Assembly: GCA_964343975.1 (NCBI GenBank)
Contig: CAYFLU010000089.1
Coordinates: 1-13,490, forward strand
DNA: 13,490 nt
Direction: 5' to 3'
DNA from: SCUN01 sp964343975
Lineage (GTDB): Bacteria; Acidobacteriota; Vicinamibacteria; Vicinamibacterales; SCN-69-37
How positions within the stretch are numbered: the stretch's first letter is position 1; every line of letters begins with the position of its first letter. A program made the position numbers and the translations under genes. The notes below the pieces were generated by a model. It made no database searches. It was given only the letters and a program-made list of their open reading frames with translations, and was not told the origin of the DNA. Positions 1 through 6,863 of this stretch are shown here, one piece after another.

Positions 1-45
1 GACGCGTTCTTTGCCGCGGTGCTGGTTCACCGCGAGCGTGCGTAG
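1..45 (+). CDS. rsmB: C-terminal tail of a probable 16S rRNA m5C methyltransferase (partial)
   Basis: The frame is open from the first base and ends at TAG 43-45, giving the last 14 residues, DAFFAAVLVHRERA. RsmB/Sun-type rRNA cytosine-C5 methyltransferases end in a D-[GA]-F-F-x-A-x-L pattern, which this matches. I recall rsmB being followed by a PASTA protein and rpe in Acidobacteriota, so the neighbourhood agrees. The tail is too short for certainty, and any protein ending in this pattern would look the same. The stop codon lies immediately before the putative -10 box of the next gene. Confidence 0.5.
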   Translation, partial: DAFFAAVLVHRERA

Positions 46-51
46 TACACT
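46..51 (+). promoter_or_regulatory. Possible -10 box of the PASTA gene
   Basis: TACACT lies 9 bases before the ATG at 61 and matches TATAAT at four of six positions. The triplet before it is TAG, so the extended TGn motif is absent, and no convincing -35 is visible 17 bases upstream. It is listed because the same hexamer at a similar distance precedes der on the other strand. If used, transcription would start within a few bases of the start codon. Confidence 0.3.
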
Positions 52-60
52 TTTTTCCCA

Positions 61-783
61 ATGCCACTAGGCGAACGGATGTGGGGCGCGGGCCGGGTTG
101 TTGTCCTCGGCGTGGCCCTCATGGCCACCTACGGCCTGTTCTTCGTCGCCTCGTTCGGCGTCGCGTCCAGAGCCCGCGATGTTCGCGTCCCGGATCTCAC
201 GGGCGCCTCCACCGCAGATGCGCGCGCCCGCCTCGATGCCGCCGGCCTGACCTTCGGCGCCGATCCGCTCAAACGTCCCGATCTCACCGTTCCGGCCGAC
301 CATGTGCTGACGCAGGACCCCGCGGCCGGCACCGTGCTGCGGCGCGGCCGCACCGTGCGCGTGCGGCTGAGCGACGGGGCCAAGCTGCCGCCACTCCCCG
401 AGCTGGTCGGCCTTTCGGAAACCGCGGCGAAGGCCAAACTCGGGGACCTGAAAGTGCAGATCACGGCGACCGTGGATGTGCGCAATGCCGAGACGGCGAC
501 CGACACGGTCGTCGCGCAGGATCCACCGGCACGGACCACGAGCCGGACCGTCGCGCTCCTCATCAACCGCGGCGTACCGGGCCTCACGTATGTGATGCCG
601 GATCTGATCGGCACACCCGAAGCGCGCGCCACCGAGCTCTTGCGCGCGCGCGGCTTCCGCGTGGCCATCGTCGGGTACGCCGCCTATCCGGGCCTGTCCG
701 GCGGCATGATCATCAAGCAGACACCGCAAGCGGGCTTCCAGATGCCGCCCGGTGAAACGATTTCCCTCGAGGTCAGCCGGTGA
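61..783 (+). CDS. Membrane-anchored protein with three PASTA repeats
   Basis: This is a 240-residue protein with a short basic N-terminus, one hydrophobic segment (about residues 11-34) and three PASTA-type repeats at about 41-106, 108-171 and 177-240. Each repeat opens with a P-[DE]-L-x-G motif (VPDLTG, LPELVG, MPDLIG), continues with an alternating helix, and closes with a D/TPxAG or DPPA turn and a beta-strand. PASTA modules are known from the outer part of PknB-type kinases and from penicillin-binding proteins, where they can bind peptidoglycan fragments. No kinase or transpeptidase domain is present, so this is a PASTA-only protein, presumably with the repeats outside the inner membrane. 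Its TGA stop overlaps the GTG start of rpe by 4 bp, so the two are probably translationally coupled. ATG 79 is an alternative start that would shorten the basic N-terminus. The domain call is firm; the role is unknown. Confidence 0.85.
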   Translation: MPLGERMWGAGRVVVLGVALMATYGLFFVASFGVASRARDVRVPDLTGASTADARARLDAAGLTFGADPLKRPDLTVPADHVLTQDPAAGTVLRRGRTVRVRLSDGAKLPPLPELVGLSETAAKAKLGDLKVQITATVDVRNAETATDTVVAQDPPARTTSRTVALLINRGVPGLTYVMPDLIGTPEARATELLRARGFRVAIVGYAAYPGLSGGMIIKQTPQAGFQMPPGETISLEVSR

Positions 784-1454
784 GTGCTCCCACGCCTGTT
801 CGTATCGCGCCGTCCATTCTTGCCGCCGACTTCGCGCGGCTGGCCGAGGCCATCGCCGTGGTCGAGCGGGCCGGCGCGGACCAGATTCATCTGGACGTGA
901 TGGATGGCCACTTCGTGCCGAACATCACGATCGGGGTGCCGGTGGTCAAGGCACTGCGCAAGGTCACGTCGCTGCCGCTCGATGTCCACCTCATGATCAC
1001 CGACCCCGACCGGTATCTCGACGCGTTCGTCGACGCGGGCGCGTCGATGCTGACGGTGCACGCGGAGGTGCTGCCGCACCTGCATCGCACGCTCACGCGC
1101 ATCCGGGAGCTCGGGGCGAAGGCCGGTGTCGCGCTCAACCCGTCGACGCCGATCAGCGTGCTCTCCGAAGTGGCCGCGGAAATCGACTATGTGCTCGTGA
1201 TGTCGGTGAACCCCGGTTTCGGCGGCCAGAAGTTCATCCCGCGCAGCCTCGACAAGATTGCCGCCACGCGCGCCTGGCTCACGGCCTCGGGCAGCCACGC
1301 CGACATCGAAGTGGACGGCGGCGTCGACCTCGGCAACGCCAACGCGCTCGCGCGGGCCGGCGCCACGATGCTCGTGGCCGGCGTCTCGATTTTCGGCACG
1401 CCGGATCCGGCGGCGGCCACGCAGGCGCTGCGCCGCACGGCGGACGCGCGGTAG
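780..1454 (+). CDS. rpe: Ribulose-phosphate 3-epimerase
   Basis: Rpe interconverts D-ribulose 5-phosphate and D-xylulose 5-phosphate in the cytosolic pentose phosphate pathway. The 224-residue length is normal for this TIM-barrel family. Diagnostic blocks are APSILAADF (10-18), HLDVMDGHFVPN (37-48), DVHLMI (68-73), SVNPGFGGQKFIP in the middle and EVDGGV near 177-182. The metal ligands and catalytic acid/base residues expected in the family are H37, D39, H70 and D179, all present. Translation starts at GTG 780, overlapping the stop of the PASTA gene in GTGA. A GAGGT Shine-Dalgarno sits at 769-773, about 7 bases upstream. The next gene starts 3 bases after the stop, so this is an internal operon gene. 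Confidence 0.96.
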   Translation: MSAPTPVRIAPSILAADFARLAEAIAVVERAGADQIHLDVMDGHFVPNITIGVPVVKALRKVTSLPLDVHLMITDPDRYLDAFVDAGASMLTVHAEVLPHLHRTLTRIRELGAKAGVALNPSTPISVLSEVAAEIDYVLVMSVNPGFGGQKFIPRSLDKIAATRAWLTASGSHADIEVDGGVDLGNANALARAGATMLVAGVSIFGTPDPAAATQALRRTADAR

Positions 1455-1457
1455 CGC

Positions 1458-1859
1458 ATGTCGTCACCGCGCGCCTCCGAGAGCACGCTCCGCGTGCGCT
1501 ACGCCGAGACCGACAAGATGGGGGTCGTCTACTACGCGAACTACCTCGTGTGGTTCGAAGTGGCCCGCACCGAGTGGCTGCGCCAGCAGGGCTGGACGTA
1601 CCGGGATATGGAGGCCGATGGCTTCCTGCTTCCCGTCATCAGCGCACAGTGCGAGTATGTAAGGTCCGCCGTGTACGACGAGGCGATCCGGATCCGGACG
1701 GTCGGGGTCCTGCATTCGCCGGTGCGGATCGGGTTTGAGTACGAAGTGTTCAAGGAAGACGGCTCGGTCGCCGCGCGTGGGTCTACGATGCACGCGGCCG
1801 TTGACGTCAACGGGCGGCCCTGCCGGCTGCCCGCACGGGTCCGCGAGGTATTTGCATGA
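1458..1859 (+). CDS. ybgC: YbgC/4HBT-family acyl-CoA thioesterase
   Basis: This is a 133-residue single hot-dog-fold protein of the 4-hydroxybenzoyl-CoA thioesterase family. The signature is RYAETDKMGVVYYANYLVWFE near residues 14-34, with D19 at the catalytic aspartate position. YbgC proteins hydrolyse acyl-CoA or acyl-ACP thioesters. In Proteobacteria the gene usually sits at the head of the tol-pal cluster and is linked to phospholipid metabolism, but no tolQRAB is visible here. It is packed between rpe (3-bp gap) and an epimerase gene whose ATG overlaps its TGA (ATGA, 1856-1859), so it belongs to the same transcription unit. No strong Shine-Dalgarno precedes its ATG. The family is confident; the natural substrate is not. 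Confidence 0.88.
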   Translation: MSSPRASESTLRVRYAETDKMGVVYYANYLVWFEVARTEWLRQQGWTYRDMEADGFLLPVISAQCEYVRSAVYDEAIRIRTVGVLHSPVRIGFEYEVFKEDGSVAARGSTMHAAVDVNGRPCRLPARVREVFA

Positions 1860-2812
1860 AGGCGCTGGTTACCGGCACGGCCGGGTTCATCGGGTCCAAT
1901 CTCTCCACCGCCCTCCTGGCGCGTGGCGCCGAGGTCGTCGGCATCGACTGCTTCACCGACTACTACGCGCGTGAGACAAAGGAAGGCAACCTCGCGCCCC
2001 TGCTGAAGACGCCGGGCTACCGGTTCGTCGAGGGTGCGCTCCAGACCGCGGACCTCAACGCGCTCCTCGACGGGGTCACGCACGTGTTCCATCTGGCCGC
2101 ACAGGCCGGCGTCCGCAAGAGCTGGGGCAAGGACTTCCAGACCTACACGACCCACAACGTCGACGCCACGCAGCGCCTGCTCGAGCATCTGGTGGACCGC
2201 CCGATCGAGAAGCTCGTCTACGCGTCCAGCTCGTCGGTCTACGGCGACCTCGTGCAGATTCCGATGACGGAAGACGCGCTGCCCCAGCCCGTGTCGCCCT
2301 ACGGCGTGACGAAGCTGGCCGCCGAGCAGCTCTGCTACCTGTACTTTGCCAACTACAAGGTCCCCACCGTCTCGTTGCGCTACTTCACGGTGTACGGGCC
2401 CCGGCAGCGCCCGGACATGGGCTTCCACCGGTTCATCCGGGCGGTGCTGACAAATCAGCCGATCACCCTATACGGCGACGGCGAGCAGACCCGGGATTTC
2501 ACGTTCATCAAAGACATTGTGGCCGCCACCATGGCGGCAGGCGACCGCGGACGCCCCGGCGCCGTCTATAACATCGGCGGTGGCAGCCGTGTGTCGATCA
2601 ACCACGTGCTCGAGCTGATCGGCCAGATCACGGGCCGCACCCCGGACATCCGGCGTGAAGGCGCCCAGAAGGGCGACATGCGCGACACGTATGCCGACAC
2701 CAGCCGGGCCCGGGCCGACCTCGGGTTCGCGCCATCGACCACGCTCGAGCAGGGGCTCCGGGCGGAATGCGAGTGGCTGGCCGGCCTCCTGAACGTGCCG
2801 GTGACGCTCTAG
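1856..2812 (+). CDS. NAD-dependent sugar-nucleotide epimerase/dehydratase (extended SDR)
   Basis: This 318-residue protein has an N-terminal Rossmann motif GTAGFIG (7-13), an acidic residue D31 ending the second strand for NAD ribose binding, a serine cluster ASSSSVYG (123-130) and the catalytic pair Y149/K153 in SPYGVTK. The SLRYFTVYGPRQRPDMG block (173-189) is characteristic of UDP-glucose/UDP-glucuronate 4-epimerase relatives. It probably converts a UDP- or GDP-hexose for cell-surface polysaccharide. UDP-glucuronate 4-epimerase is the best guess, and UDP-glucose 4-epimerase or a dehydratase cannot be excluded. The start overlaps the upstream stop by 4 bp, and GAGG at 1845-1848 gives a Shine-Dalgarno with 7-base spacing. 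A 19-bp gap separates it from bamD. Confidence 0.88.
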   Translation: MKALVTGTAGFIGSNLSTALLARGAEVVGIDCFTDYYARETKEGNLAPLLKTPGYRFVEGALQTADLNALLDGVTHVFHLAAQAGVRKSWGKDFQTYTTHNVDATQRLLEHLVDRPIEKLVYASSSSVYGDLVQIPMTEDALPQPVSPYGVTKLAAEQLCYLYFANYKVPTVSLRYFTVYGPRQRPDMGFHRFIRAVLTNQPITLYGDGEQTRDFTFIKDIVAATMAAGDRGRPGAVYNIGGGSRVSINHVLELIGQITGRTPDIRREGAQKGDMRDTYADTSRARADLGFAPSTTLEQGLRAECEWLAGLLNVPVTL

Positions 2813-2815
2813 ACT
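2810..2815 (+). promoter_or_regulatory. Weak candidate -10 box before bamD
   Basis: TAGACT overlaps the epimerase stop codon, matches TATAAT at four of six positions and lies 16 bases before ATG 2832. There is no TGn extension and no good -35. It could give bamD its own short-leader transcript, but read-through from the upstream operon is equally likely. Confidence 0.2.
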
Positions 2816-2831
2816 GACGCGTGAATGTGAA

Positions 2832-3668
2832 ATGATGAGGGCAATGTTGCGATTTCGAACGTGGATGCCCGCCGGCCTGCTTGCGGCGGTCCTGCTGACT
2901 CCGTTGGCGACCGTGGGCTGCGCCTCGACCGGCCCGAAACTGCCGCCGGCCGGCTCGGCCCAGCCCGACAAGTTCCTCTTCGACAAGGGCACCGAAGCCC
3001 TCAACAAGAAGCACTGGATGGAGGCCCGCGAGTACTTCCGGGCGCTCGTCGAGCGGTATCCGCAGAGCGTCTATCGACCCGACGCCAAGCTCGCGCTCGG
3101 CGACACCTACATCCTCGAAGACACCGCCGAATCGAAGGTCCTTGCGGTCAACGAATTCCAGGAGTTCCTGGCCTTCTTCCCGACGAGCCCGCGCGCCGAC
3201 TACGCGCAGTTCCGCATCGGCTACGCGCACTACCAGTCGATGCTCGCGCCGCAGCGCGACCAGACGGAAACCAAGGAAGCGATCCTGCAGTTCCAGACCT
3301 TCTTCAAGCGCTTCCCGAACAGCGCATTGCGCTCCGAGGTCGAGAAATACGACCGCGAAGCGCGCGATCGCCTGTCGGAGTCGGAATATGAAGTGGGCCG
3401 GTTCTACGCCCGCATGAACTGGTGCCCGGGTGCGGTCGAGCGCCTCCAGAACGTGGTGAAGGAAGACCCGAAGTTCACGAATCGTGACGGGGTTTACTAC
3501 TACCTCGGCGAGTGCTACTTCATCTCAAACCAGAAGGCCGCGGCCCTGCCGTGGTACGACCGCATCGTGAAGGAATTCACGCAGAGCGACTTCCTCGATC
3601 GCGCCAAGAAGCGGATCGCGGAGATCAAACCCGAGATCAAGCTCCCGAGCGCGACATCGCCGAAGTAA
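2832..3668 (+). CDS. bamD: Outer-membrane protein assembly lipoprotein BamD
   Basis: This 278-residue protein has a signal peptide ending in a lipobox-like TVGC, with the lipidated cysteine at C30. The mature part is made of tetratricopeptide-like helical hairpins from about residue 48 to 265. BamD (YfiO) is the essential lipoprotein partner of BamA in the complex that inserts beta-barrel proteins into the outer membrane. Family markers include the FxxGxxAL...AREYFRALVERYP first repeat (50-77), DQTETKEAILQFQTFFKRFP (143-162) and the VGRFY...AVERLQNVV repeat (188-209). The -3 residue of the lipobox is T rather than the usual L, a mild oddity. In-frame ATGs at 2835 and 2844 are alternative starts that leave a complete signal peptide. 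The gene ends inside the convergent pgsA, overlapping it by 32 bp. Confidence 0.88.
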   Translation: MMRAMLRFRTWMPAGLLAAVLLTPLATVGCASTGPKLPPAGSAQPDKFLFDKGTEALNKKHWMEAREYFRALVERYPQSVYRPDAKLALGDTYILEDTAESKVLAVNEFQEFLAFFPTSPRADYAQFRIGYAHYQSMLAPQRDQTETKEAILQFQTFFKRFPNSALRSEVEKYDREARDRLSESEYEVGRFYARMNWCPGAVERLQNVVKEDPKFTNRDGVYYYLGECYFISNQKAAALPWYDRIVKEFTQSDFLDRAKKRIAEIKPEIKLPSATSPK

Positions 3669-4200
3669 ACCGGCGGTAGTAGTCGACGGCCGAGACGAGA
3701 GCCGTGATCGTCGCGACCCAGAGCGCGATCTGCCCGACCACAAAGAACTGGCGCAGGTGTCCTTGGCCCAGAATCAGCACCAGAATCGCCACGACCTGCG
3801 CGACGAGCTTCACCTTGCCGAGCGGTGACGCCGGCAGGCTGAGGCCGCGCGCGTAGGCCACGCTGCGCAGCACCGTAATCGCGAATTCGCGGCCCAGAAT
3901 CACCGCCACCATCCACGCCGGCGCCAGCCCGAGCTGGACGAGGGAGATGAGCGCCGCGGTGACCAGCAGCTTGTCGGCCAGCGGGTCCATCCACTGCCCA
4001 AACCCCGTGACCTGCTTCCGGCGACGCGCCAGGTAGCCATCGGCCCAGTCGGTCAGCGAGGCGATCCCGAAAATGATCGCGCCCACGATCTCCTTGCTGA
4101 AGCCAAACGGCCACCACGCGTCGAACTTCGTGAGGAGCACAACGACAAGGAGGGGCACCAGGAAGATGCGGGCGACGGTAAGGGTATTCGGCAGGTTCAC
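3637..4200 (-). CDS. pgsA: CDP-diacylglycerol-glycerol-3-phosphate 3-phosphatidyltransferase
   Basis: PgsA makes phosphatidylglycerophosphate from CDP-diacylglycerol and glycerol 3-phosphate, the committed step to phosphatidylglycerol and cardiolipin, in the inner membrane. The 187-residue protein has several hydrophobic segments and the complete CDP-alcohol phosphotransferase signature DG-x2-AR-x8-G-x3-D-x3-D: D54, G55, A58, R59, G68, D72 and D76, with D51 also conserved. The N-terminus MNLPNTLTVARI is typical of PgsA. The start is GTG at 4200-4198 with no Shine-Dalgarno. The 3' end overlaps that of bamD on the other strand (3637-3668), and the gene is divergent from the nucleotidyltransferase at 4252. 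The rest of the CDP-alcohol family shares the motif, but length and N-terminus favour PgsA. Confidence 0.93.
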   Translation of the reverse strand: MNLPNTLTVARIFLVPLLVVVLLTKFDAWWPFGFSKEIVGAIIFGIASLTDWADGYLARRRKQVTGFGQWMDPLADKLLVTAALISLVQLGLAPAWMVAVILGREFAITVLRSVAYARGLSLPASPLGKVKLVAQVVAILVLILGQGHLRQFFVVGQIALWVATITALVSAVDYYRRFTSAMSRSGA

Positions 4201-4215
4201 GGCACGAGCGAGGGG

Positions 4216-4221
4216 ATTCTA
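4216..4221 (-). promoter_or_regulatory. Candidate -10 box of pgsA
   Basis: Read on the minus strand this is TAGAAT, matching TATAAT at five of six positions, 15 bases before the GTG start. No -35 box is evident. The implied leader is under 10 bases, and no Shine-Dalgarno is present. Confidence 0.35.
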
Positions 4222-4231
4222 CCTGAACCTC

Positions 4232-4240
4232 TGCTACGAT
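4232..4240 (+). promoter_or_regulatory. Extended -10 box of the nucleotidyltransferase gene
   Basis: TGCTACGAT fits the extended -10 pattern TGnTAnnnT, with the hexamer TACGAT at 4235-4240. The ATG follows 11 bases later, so the predicted transcript starts about 5 bases before the start codon. No Shine-Dalgarno is present. An in-frame TTG at 4240 lies on the box itself, which argues against its use as a start. Confidence 0.42.
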
Positions 4241-4251
4241 TGACGTTTGTC

Positions 4252-5310
4252 ATGAAGGCCATCCTGCTCGCCGGGGGAAAAGGCACGCGGCTTCGTCCGC
4301 TCACCCTCCACACCCCGAAGCCCATCGTCCCCATTTTCGACCGCCCGTTCCTGCGCTACCAGATCGATCTGCTCAAGCAGGTACCGGAGATCGACGAAAT
4401 CGTCCTCAGCCTGAACTATCAGCCGGGCCGCATCCAGGAAGTCTTCGGGGACGGTACTGAGCTGGGGATCCACATTCGGTACGTGGTCGAGCCGACGCCG
4501 CTCGGCACGGGCGGCGCCATCAAGTTCGCGGCCGGCCCGAATGTGACCGAGCCCGTGGTGGTGTTCAACGGGGACGTCCTGACGTCGGTGGACCTGCCGG
4601 CGCTCATCGCCCTGCATCGCGAACGGAAGGCCAAGGCGACGATCACCTTGACGCCGGTCGACAACCCGACGGCCTACGGCCTCGTGGAAACCGACGCGCA
4701 GAAGAACATCAAGGCCTTCATCGAGAAGCCGTCGGCCGACAAGATCACGACCAACCTGATCAACGCCGGCATCTACGTGCTCGAGCCCGACACGTTCGAC
4801 CGCATCCCGCCGGAGACGGCGTGGTCGATCGAGCGGGCATATTTCCCGTCGCTGATCGAGCGCGGCGAGACGTTCGTGGCCTACGAGTACCGTGGCTACT
4901 GGATCGACATCGGCACGCCGGAGAAGTACCGCCAGGTGCACGACGACATCATGTCGGGCCGCTTCGCCGCGCCGCCGTTCCACGGCAAGGCCGGCCAGGT
5001 CGTGATCGCGCCCGACGCCAAGGTGGATCCGGAGGCCGTGCTCGAGGGCCCCTGCTTCATCGACGCGCATGCGGTCGTGAAGAAGGGCGCCACGATCGGC
5101 GCCGGCAGCGTCATCGGCCGGTCCTGCCACATCGAGGAAGGCGCCGTCGTGCGCGGCAGCATCCTGTGGCCGAACACCTGGGTCGACAGCGAGGCGGTGA
5201 TCACCGGCGCGGTGGCCGGCCGTCACACGCACATCGGCCGTAACGTCACCGTCGACGCGGGCGCGATGCTCGGCGACAAGACGGTGCTCACCGACTACAC
5301 GAAAGCCTGA
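4252..5310 (+). CDS. NDP-sugar pyrophosphorylase, mannose-1-phosphate guanylyltransferase type
   Basis: This 352-residue protein has an N-terminal nucleotidyltransferase domain (about 1-235) and a C-terminal left-handed beta-helix of hexapeptide repeats (about 246-345). Visible motifs are the signature LAGGKGTRLRPLT (6-18), NGD (106-108, metal/product site), EKP (158-160), NAGIYVLEP (171-179) and WIDIGTPEKY (217-226). These enzymes join a sugar 1-phosphate to an NTP, releasing pyrophosphate. The two-domain form resembles GDP-mannose pyrophosphorylases. The next gene encodes a phosphomannomutase/phosphoglucomutase, supporting GDP-mannose synthesis, but glucose-1-phosphate thymidylyl- or uridylyltransferase activity cannot be ruled out from motifs. 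I chose ATG 4252 because the product then begins MKAILLAGG as in the family; TTG 4240 would add MTFV and overlap the likely -10 box. Confidence 0.87.
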   Translation: MKAILLAGGKGTRLRPLTLHTPKPIVPIFDRPFLRYQIDLLKQVPEIDEIVLSLNYQPGRIQEVFGDGTELGIHIRYVVEPTPLGTGGAIKFAAGPNVTEPVVVFNGDVLTSVDLPALIALHRERKAKATITLTPVDNPTAYGLVETDAQKNIKAFIEKPSADKITTNLINAGIYVLEPDTFDRIPPETAWSIERAYFPSLIERGETFVAYEYRGYWIDIGTPEKYRQVHDDIMSGRFAAPPFHGKAGQVVIAPDAKVDPEAVLEGPCFIDAHAVVKKGATIGAGSVIGRSCHIEEGAVVRGSILWPNTWVDSEAVITGAVAGRHTHIGRNVTVDAGAMLGDKTVLTDYTKA

Positions 5311-5327
5311 ACCGCCCATACCCGACC

Positions 5328-6689
5328 ATGAGCCGCATCGATCCGAGCATCTTCAAGGCCTACGACGTCCGCGCGATCTATCCGACGGAGCTGAACGAAG
5401 ACATCGCCTACAAGATCGGCCGGGCGTATGTGGCGTATCTAAACGTCACGCGCATCGCGGTGTCGCGCGACATGCGCGTGTCGTCGCCGACGATTGCCGC
5501 CGCCTTCATCGACGGCGCCCGCTTCCAGGGCGCCGACGTCGTCGACTTCGGCATGATGGCGACCGACATGATGTATTTCGCCGTCGTCCGCGACCAGTTC
5601 CCGGGCGGTGTGCAAATCACGGCCTCGCACAACCCGAAGCAGTACAACGGCATCAAGATGGTGCGCGCCGAGGCGTTCCCGCTCTCGGGCGATGCCGGCA
5701 TCGGCGAGATCCGTGACATGGTCACGAACGACACGATCCCGGCGCCCACGCGCGCCAAGGGCGGCTACTCGACCGGTGACGTGCTCGACGAATACGTGAA
5801 GTCGATCATGACGTTCATCGACGTGAAGGCGATCAAGCCGTTCAACGTCGTCCTCGACGCCGGCTGCGGCATGGCGGGCCTGGTCGCGCCGAAGCTGTTC
5901 GAGCAGCTCCCGTGCAAGACGACGAAGCTGTGCTTCACGATCGACGGCAACTTCCCCACGCACGAAGCCAACCCGCTCATCGAAGAGAACCGCGCCGACA
6001 TCACGGCGAAGGTCATCGCCGAGAAGGCCGACATCGGCATCGCGTGGGACGGCGACGCGGACCGCTGCTTCTTCATCGACGGCACGGGCGAGTTCATCGC
6101 GGGGGATTTCGTCACGGCGCTGCTCGCCGAGGCGTTCCTCATGAAGTCGCCGGGCGAAAAGGTCATCTACGACGTGCGCGCCAGCTTTGCCGTGAAAGAG
6201 ATCGTGGCGAAGTACGGCGGCACGGCGCTCATGAACAAGGTCGGTCACGCGTTCATCAAGCGTCGCATGCGTGAAGAGAACGCGATCTTCGGCGGCGAAG
6301 TCACGGGCCACTACTACTTCCGCGACTTCTACTACGCCGACAACGGCTTCATCCCGGCGTTGCTCATCCTCGAGCTCATGTCGAAGAAGGGCAAGACGCT
6401 GGCGGAGCTGCTGCAGCCGCTTCGCGAGAAGTACTTCATCTCGGGCGAGATCAACACCAAGGTCAGCTCGATGTCGCTGATTCAGGGCCGCCTCGACGCG
6501 CTCGCCGCGAAGTACCACGACGCGCACACCTACGCCGTGGACGGTTTTTCGGCGGAATACGCCGACTGGCACTTCAACGTCCGCGCCTCCAACACGGAGC
6601 CGCTGCTCCGCCTGAATCTCGAGGCGAAGACGCAGGCGATGATGGAACAGAAGCGCGACGAAGTGTTGGCGGTGATCCGGCAGGCGTAG
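5328..6689 (+). CDS. manB: Phosphomannomutase/phosphoglucomutase
   Basis: This 453-residue alpha-D-phosphohexomutase moves phosphate between C6 and C1 of mannose or glucose phosphates. All four functional loops are visible: the phosphoserine loop TASHNP with S100, the metal loop DGDADR (241-246), the sugar-recognition loop GGEVTGHYYF (322-331) and the phosphate-binding loop RASNTEPLLR (419-428). The length is usual for the ManB/AlgC group. It lies 17 bp downstream of the nucleotidyltransferase on the same strand without its own Shine-Dalgarno or obvious promoter, so it is probably co-transcribed. Together they would convert a hexose 6-phosphate to an NDP-sugar. Substrate choice between mannose and glucose is not decided by the sequence. 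Confidence 0.93.
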   Translation: MSRIDPSIFKAYDVRAIYPTELNEDIAYKIGRAYVAYLNVTRIAVSRDMRVSSPTIAAAFIDGARFQGADVVDFGMMATDMMYFAVVRDQFPGGVQITASHNPKQYNGIKMVRAEAFPLSGDAGIGEIRDMVTNDTIPAPTRAKGGYSTGDVLDEYVKSIMTFIDVKAIKPFNVVLDAGCGMAGLVAPKLFEQLPCKTTKLCFTIDGNFPTHEANPLIEENRADITAKVIAEKADIGIAWDGDADRCFFIDGTGEFIAGDFVTALLAEAFLMKSPGEKVIYDVRASFAVKEIVAKYGGTALMNKVGHAFIKRRMREENAIFGGEVTGHYYFRDFYYADNGFIPALLILELMSKKGKTLAELLQPLREKYFISGEINTKVSSMSLIQGRLDALAAKYHDAHTYAVDGFSAEYADWHFNVRASNTEPLLRLNLEAKTQAMMEQKRDEVLAVIRQA

Positions 6690-6695
6690 TACCAT
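6666..6695 (+). promoter_or_regulatory. Weak candidate promoter for tRNA-Gly
   Basis: TTGGCG (6666-6671) and TACCAT (6690-6695), each four of six to consensus, are separated by 18 bases at the end of the mutase gene. The implied start near 6702 is about a dozen bases before the tRNA. Read-through from the mutase gene is an alternative. Confidence 0.25.
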
Positions 6696-6713
6696 CGCCC
6701 TCAGCACGTCAGG

Positions 6714-6787
6714 GCGGGCTTAGCATAGTGGTAATGTCCTGGCTTCCCAAGCCAGTTAGACGGGTTCGATCCCCGTAGCCCGCTCCA
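6714..6787 (+). tRNA. tRNA-Gly (anticodon CCC)
   Basis: A complete cloverleaf can be folded. The 7-bp acceptor is GCGGGCT with AGCCCGC, the D arm GCAT/ATGT, and the anticodon stem CTGGC/GCCAG with loop TTCCCAA, giving anticodon CCC at 6746-6748. The T arm is ACGGG/CCCGT with loop TTCGATC. Discriminator T6784 is followed by an encoded CCA (6785-6787). The anticodon reads GGG glycine codons. It lies 24 bp after the mutase gene, with a perfect GC hairpin 8 bases downstream. Confidence 0.96.
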
Positions 6788-6795
6788 ATATTGAT

Positions 6796-6814
6796 CTGGG
6801 GGCTTTGCCCCCAG
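6796..6814 (+). terminator. GC-rich hairpin after tRNA-Gly (terminator or processing signal)
   Basis: A perfect 8-bp stem (CTGGGGGC pairing with GCCCCCAG) has a TTT loop. It starts 8 bases after the encoded CCA. No T-run follows (the next bases are CCCCCTACTCG), so it is not a textbook intrinsic terminator. It may still end transcription or protect the tRNA 3' end. Confidence 0.5.
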
Positions 6815-6848
6815 CCCCCTACTCGATCTCTCGCTCGCCGCTTCCCGG

Positions 6849-6857
6849 TGATAAATT
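6849..6857 (+). promoter_or_regulatory. Extended -10 box of fhs, leaderless spacing
   Basis: TGATAAATT gives a TGn extension plus TAAATT (6852-6857), four of six to consensus. ATG 6864 is only 6 bases further on, so the expected transcription start coincides with the A of the ATG. There is no Shine-Dalgarno and no clear -35. This short AT-rich patch stands out in GC-rich surroundings. Confidence 0.38.
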
Positions 6858-6863
6858 ACCGTC

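Noticed and set aside
15..56. Hairpin (7-bp stem, 15-21 with 28-34) plus a T-run (51-56) as a terminator after the upstream gene
   Set aside because: The T-run is 16 bases beyond the stem and the hairpin is inside coding sequence, so it does not fit an intrinsic terminator.
4240..4251. TTG start four codons upstream for the nucleotidyltransferase
   Set aside because: It lies on the likely -10 box and adds residues before MKAILLAGG, where the family normally begins.
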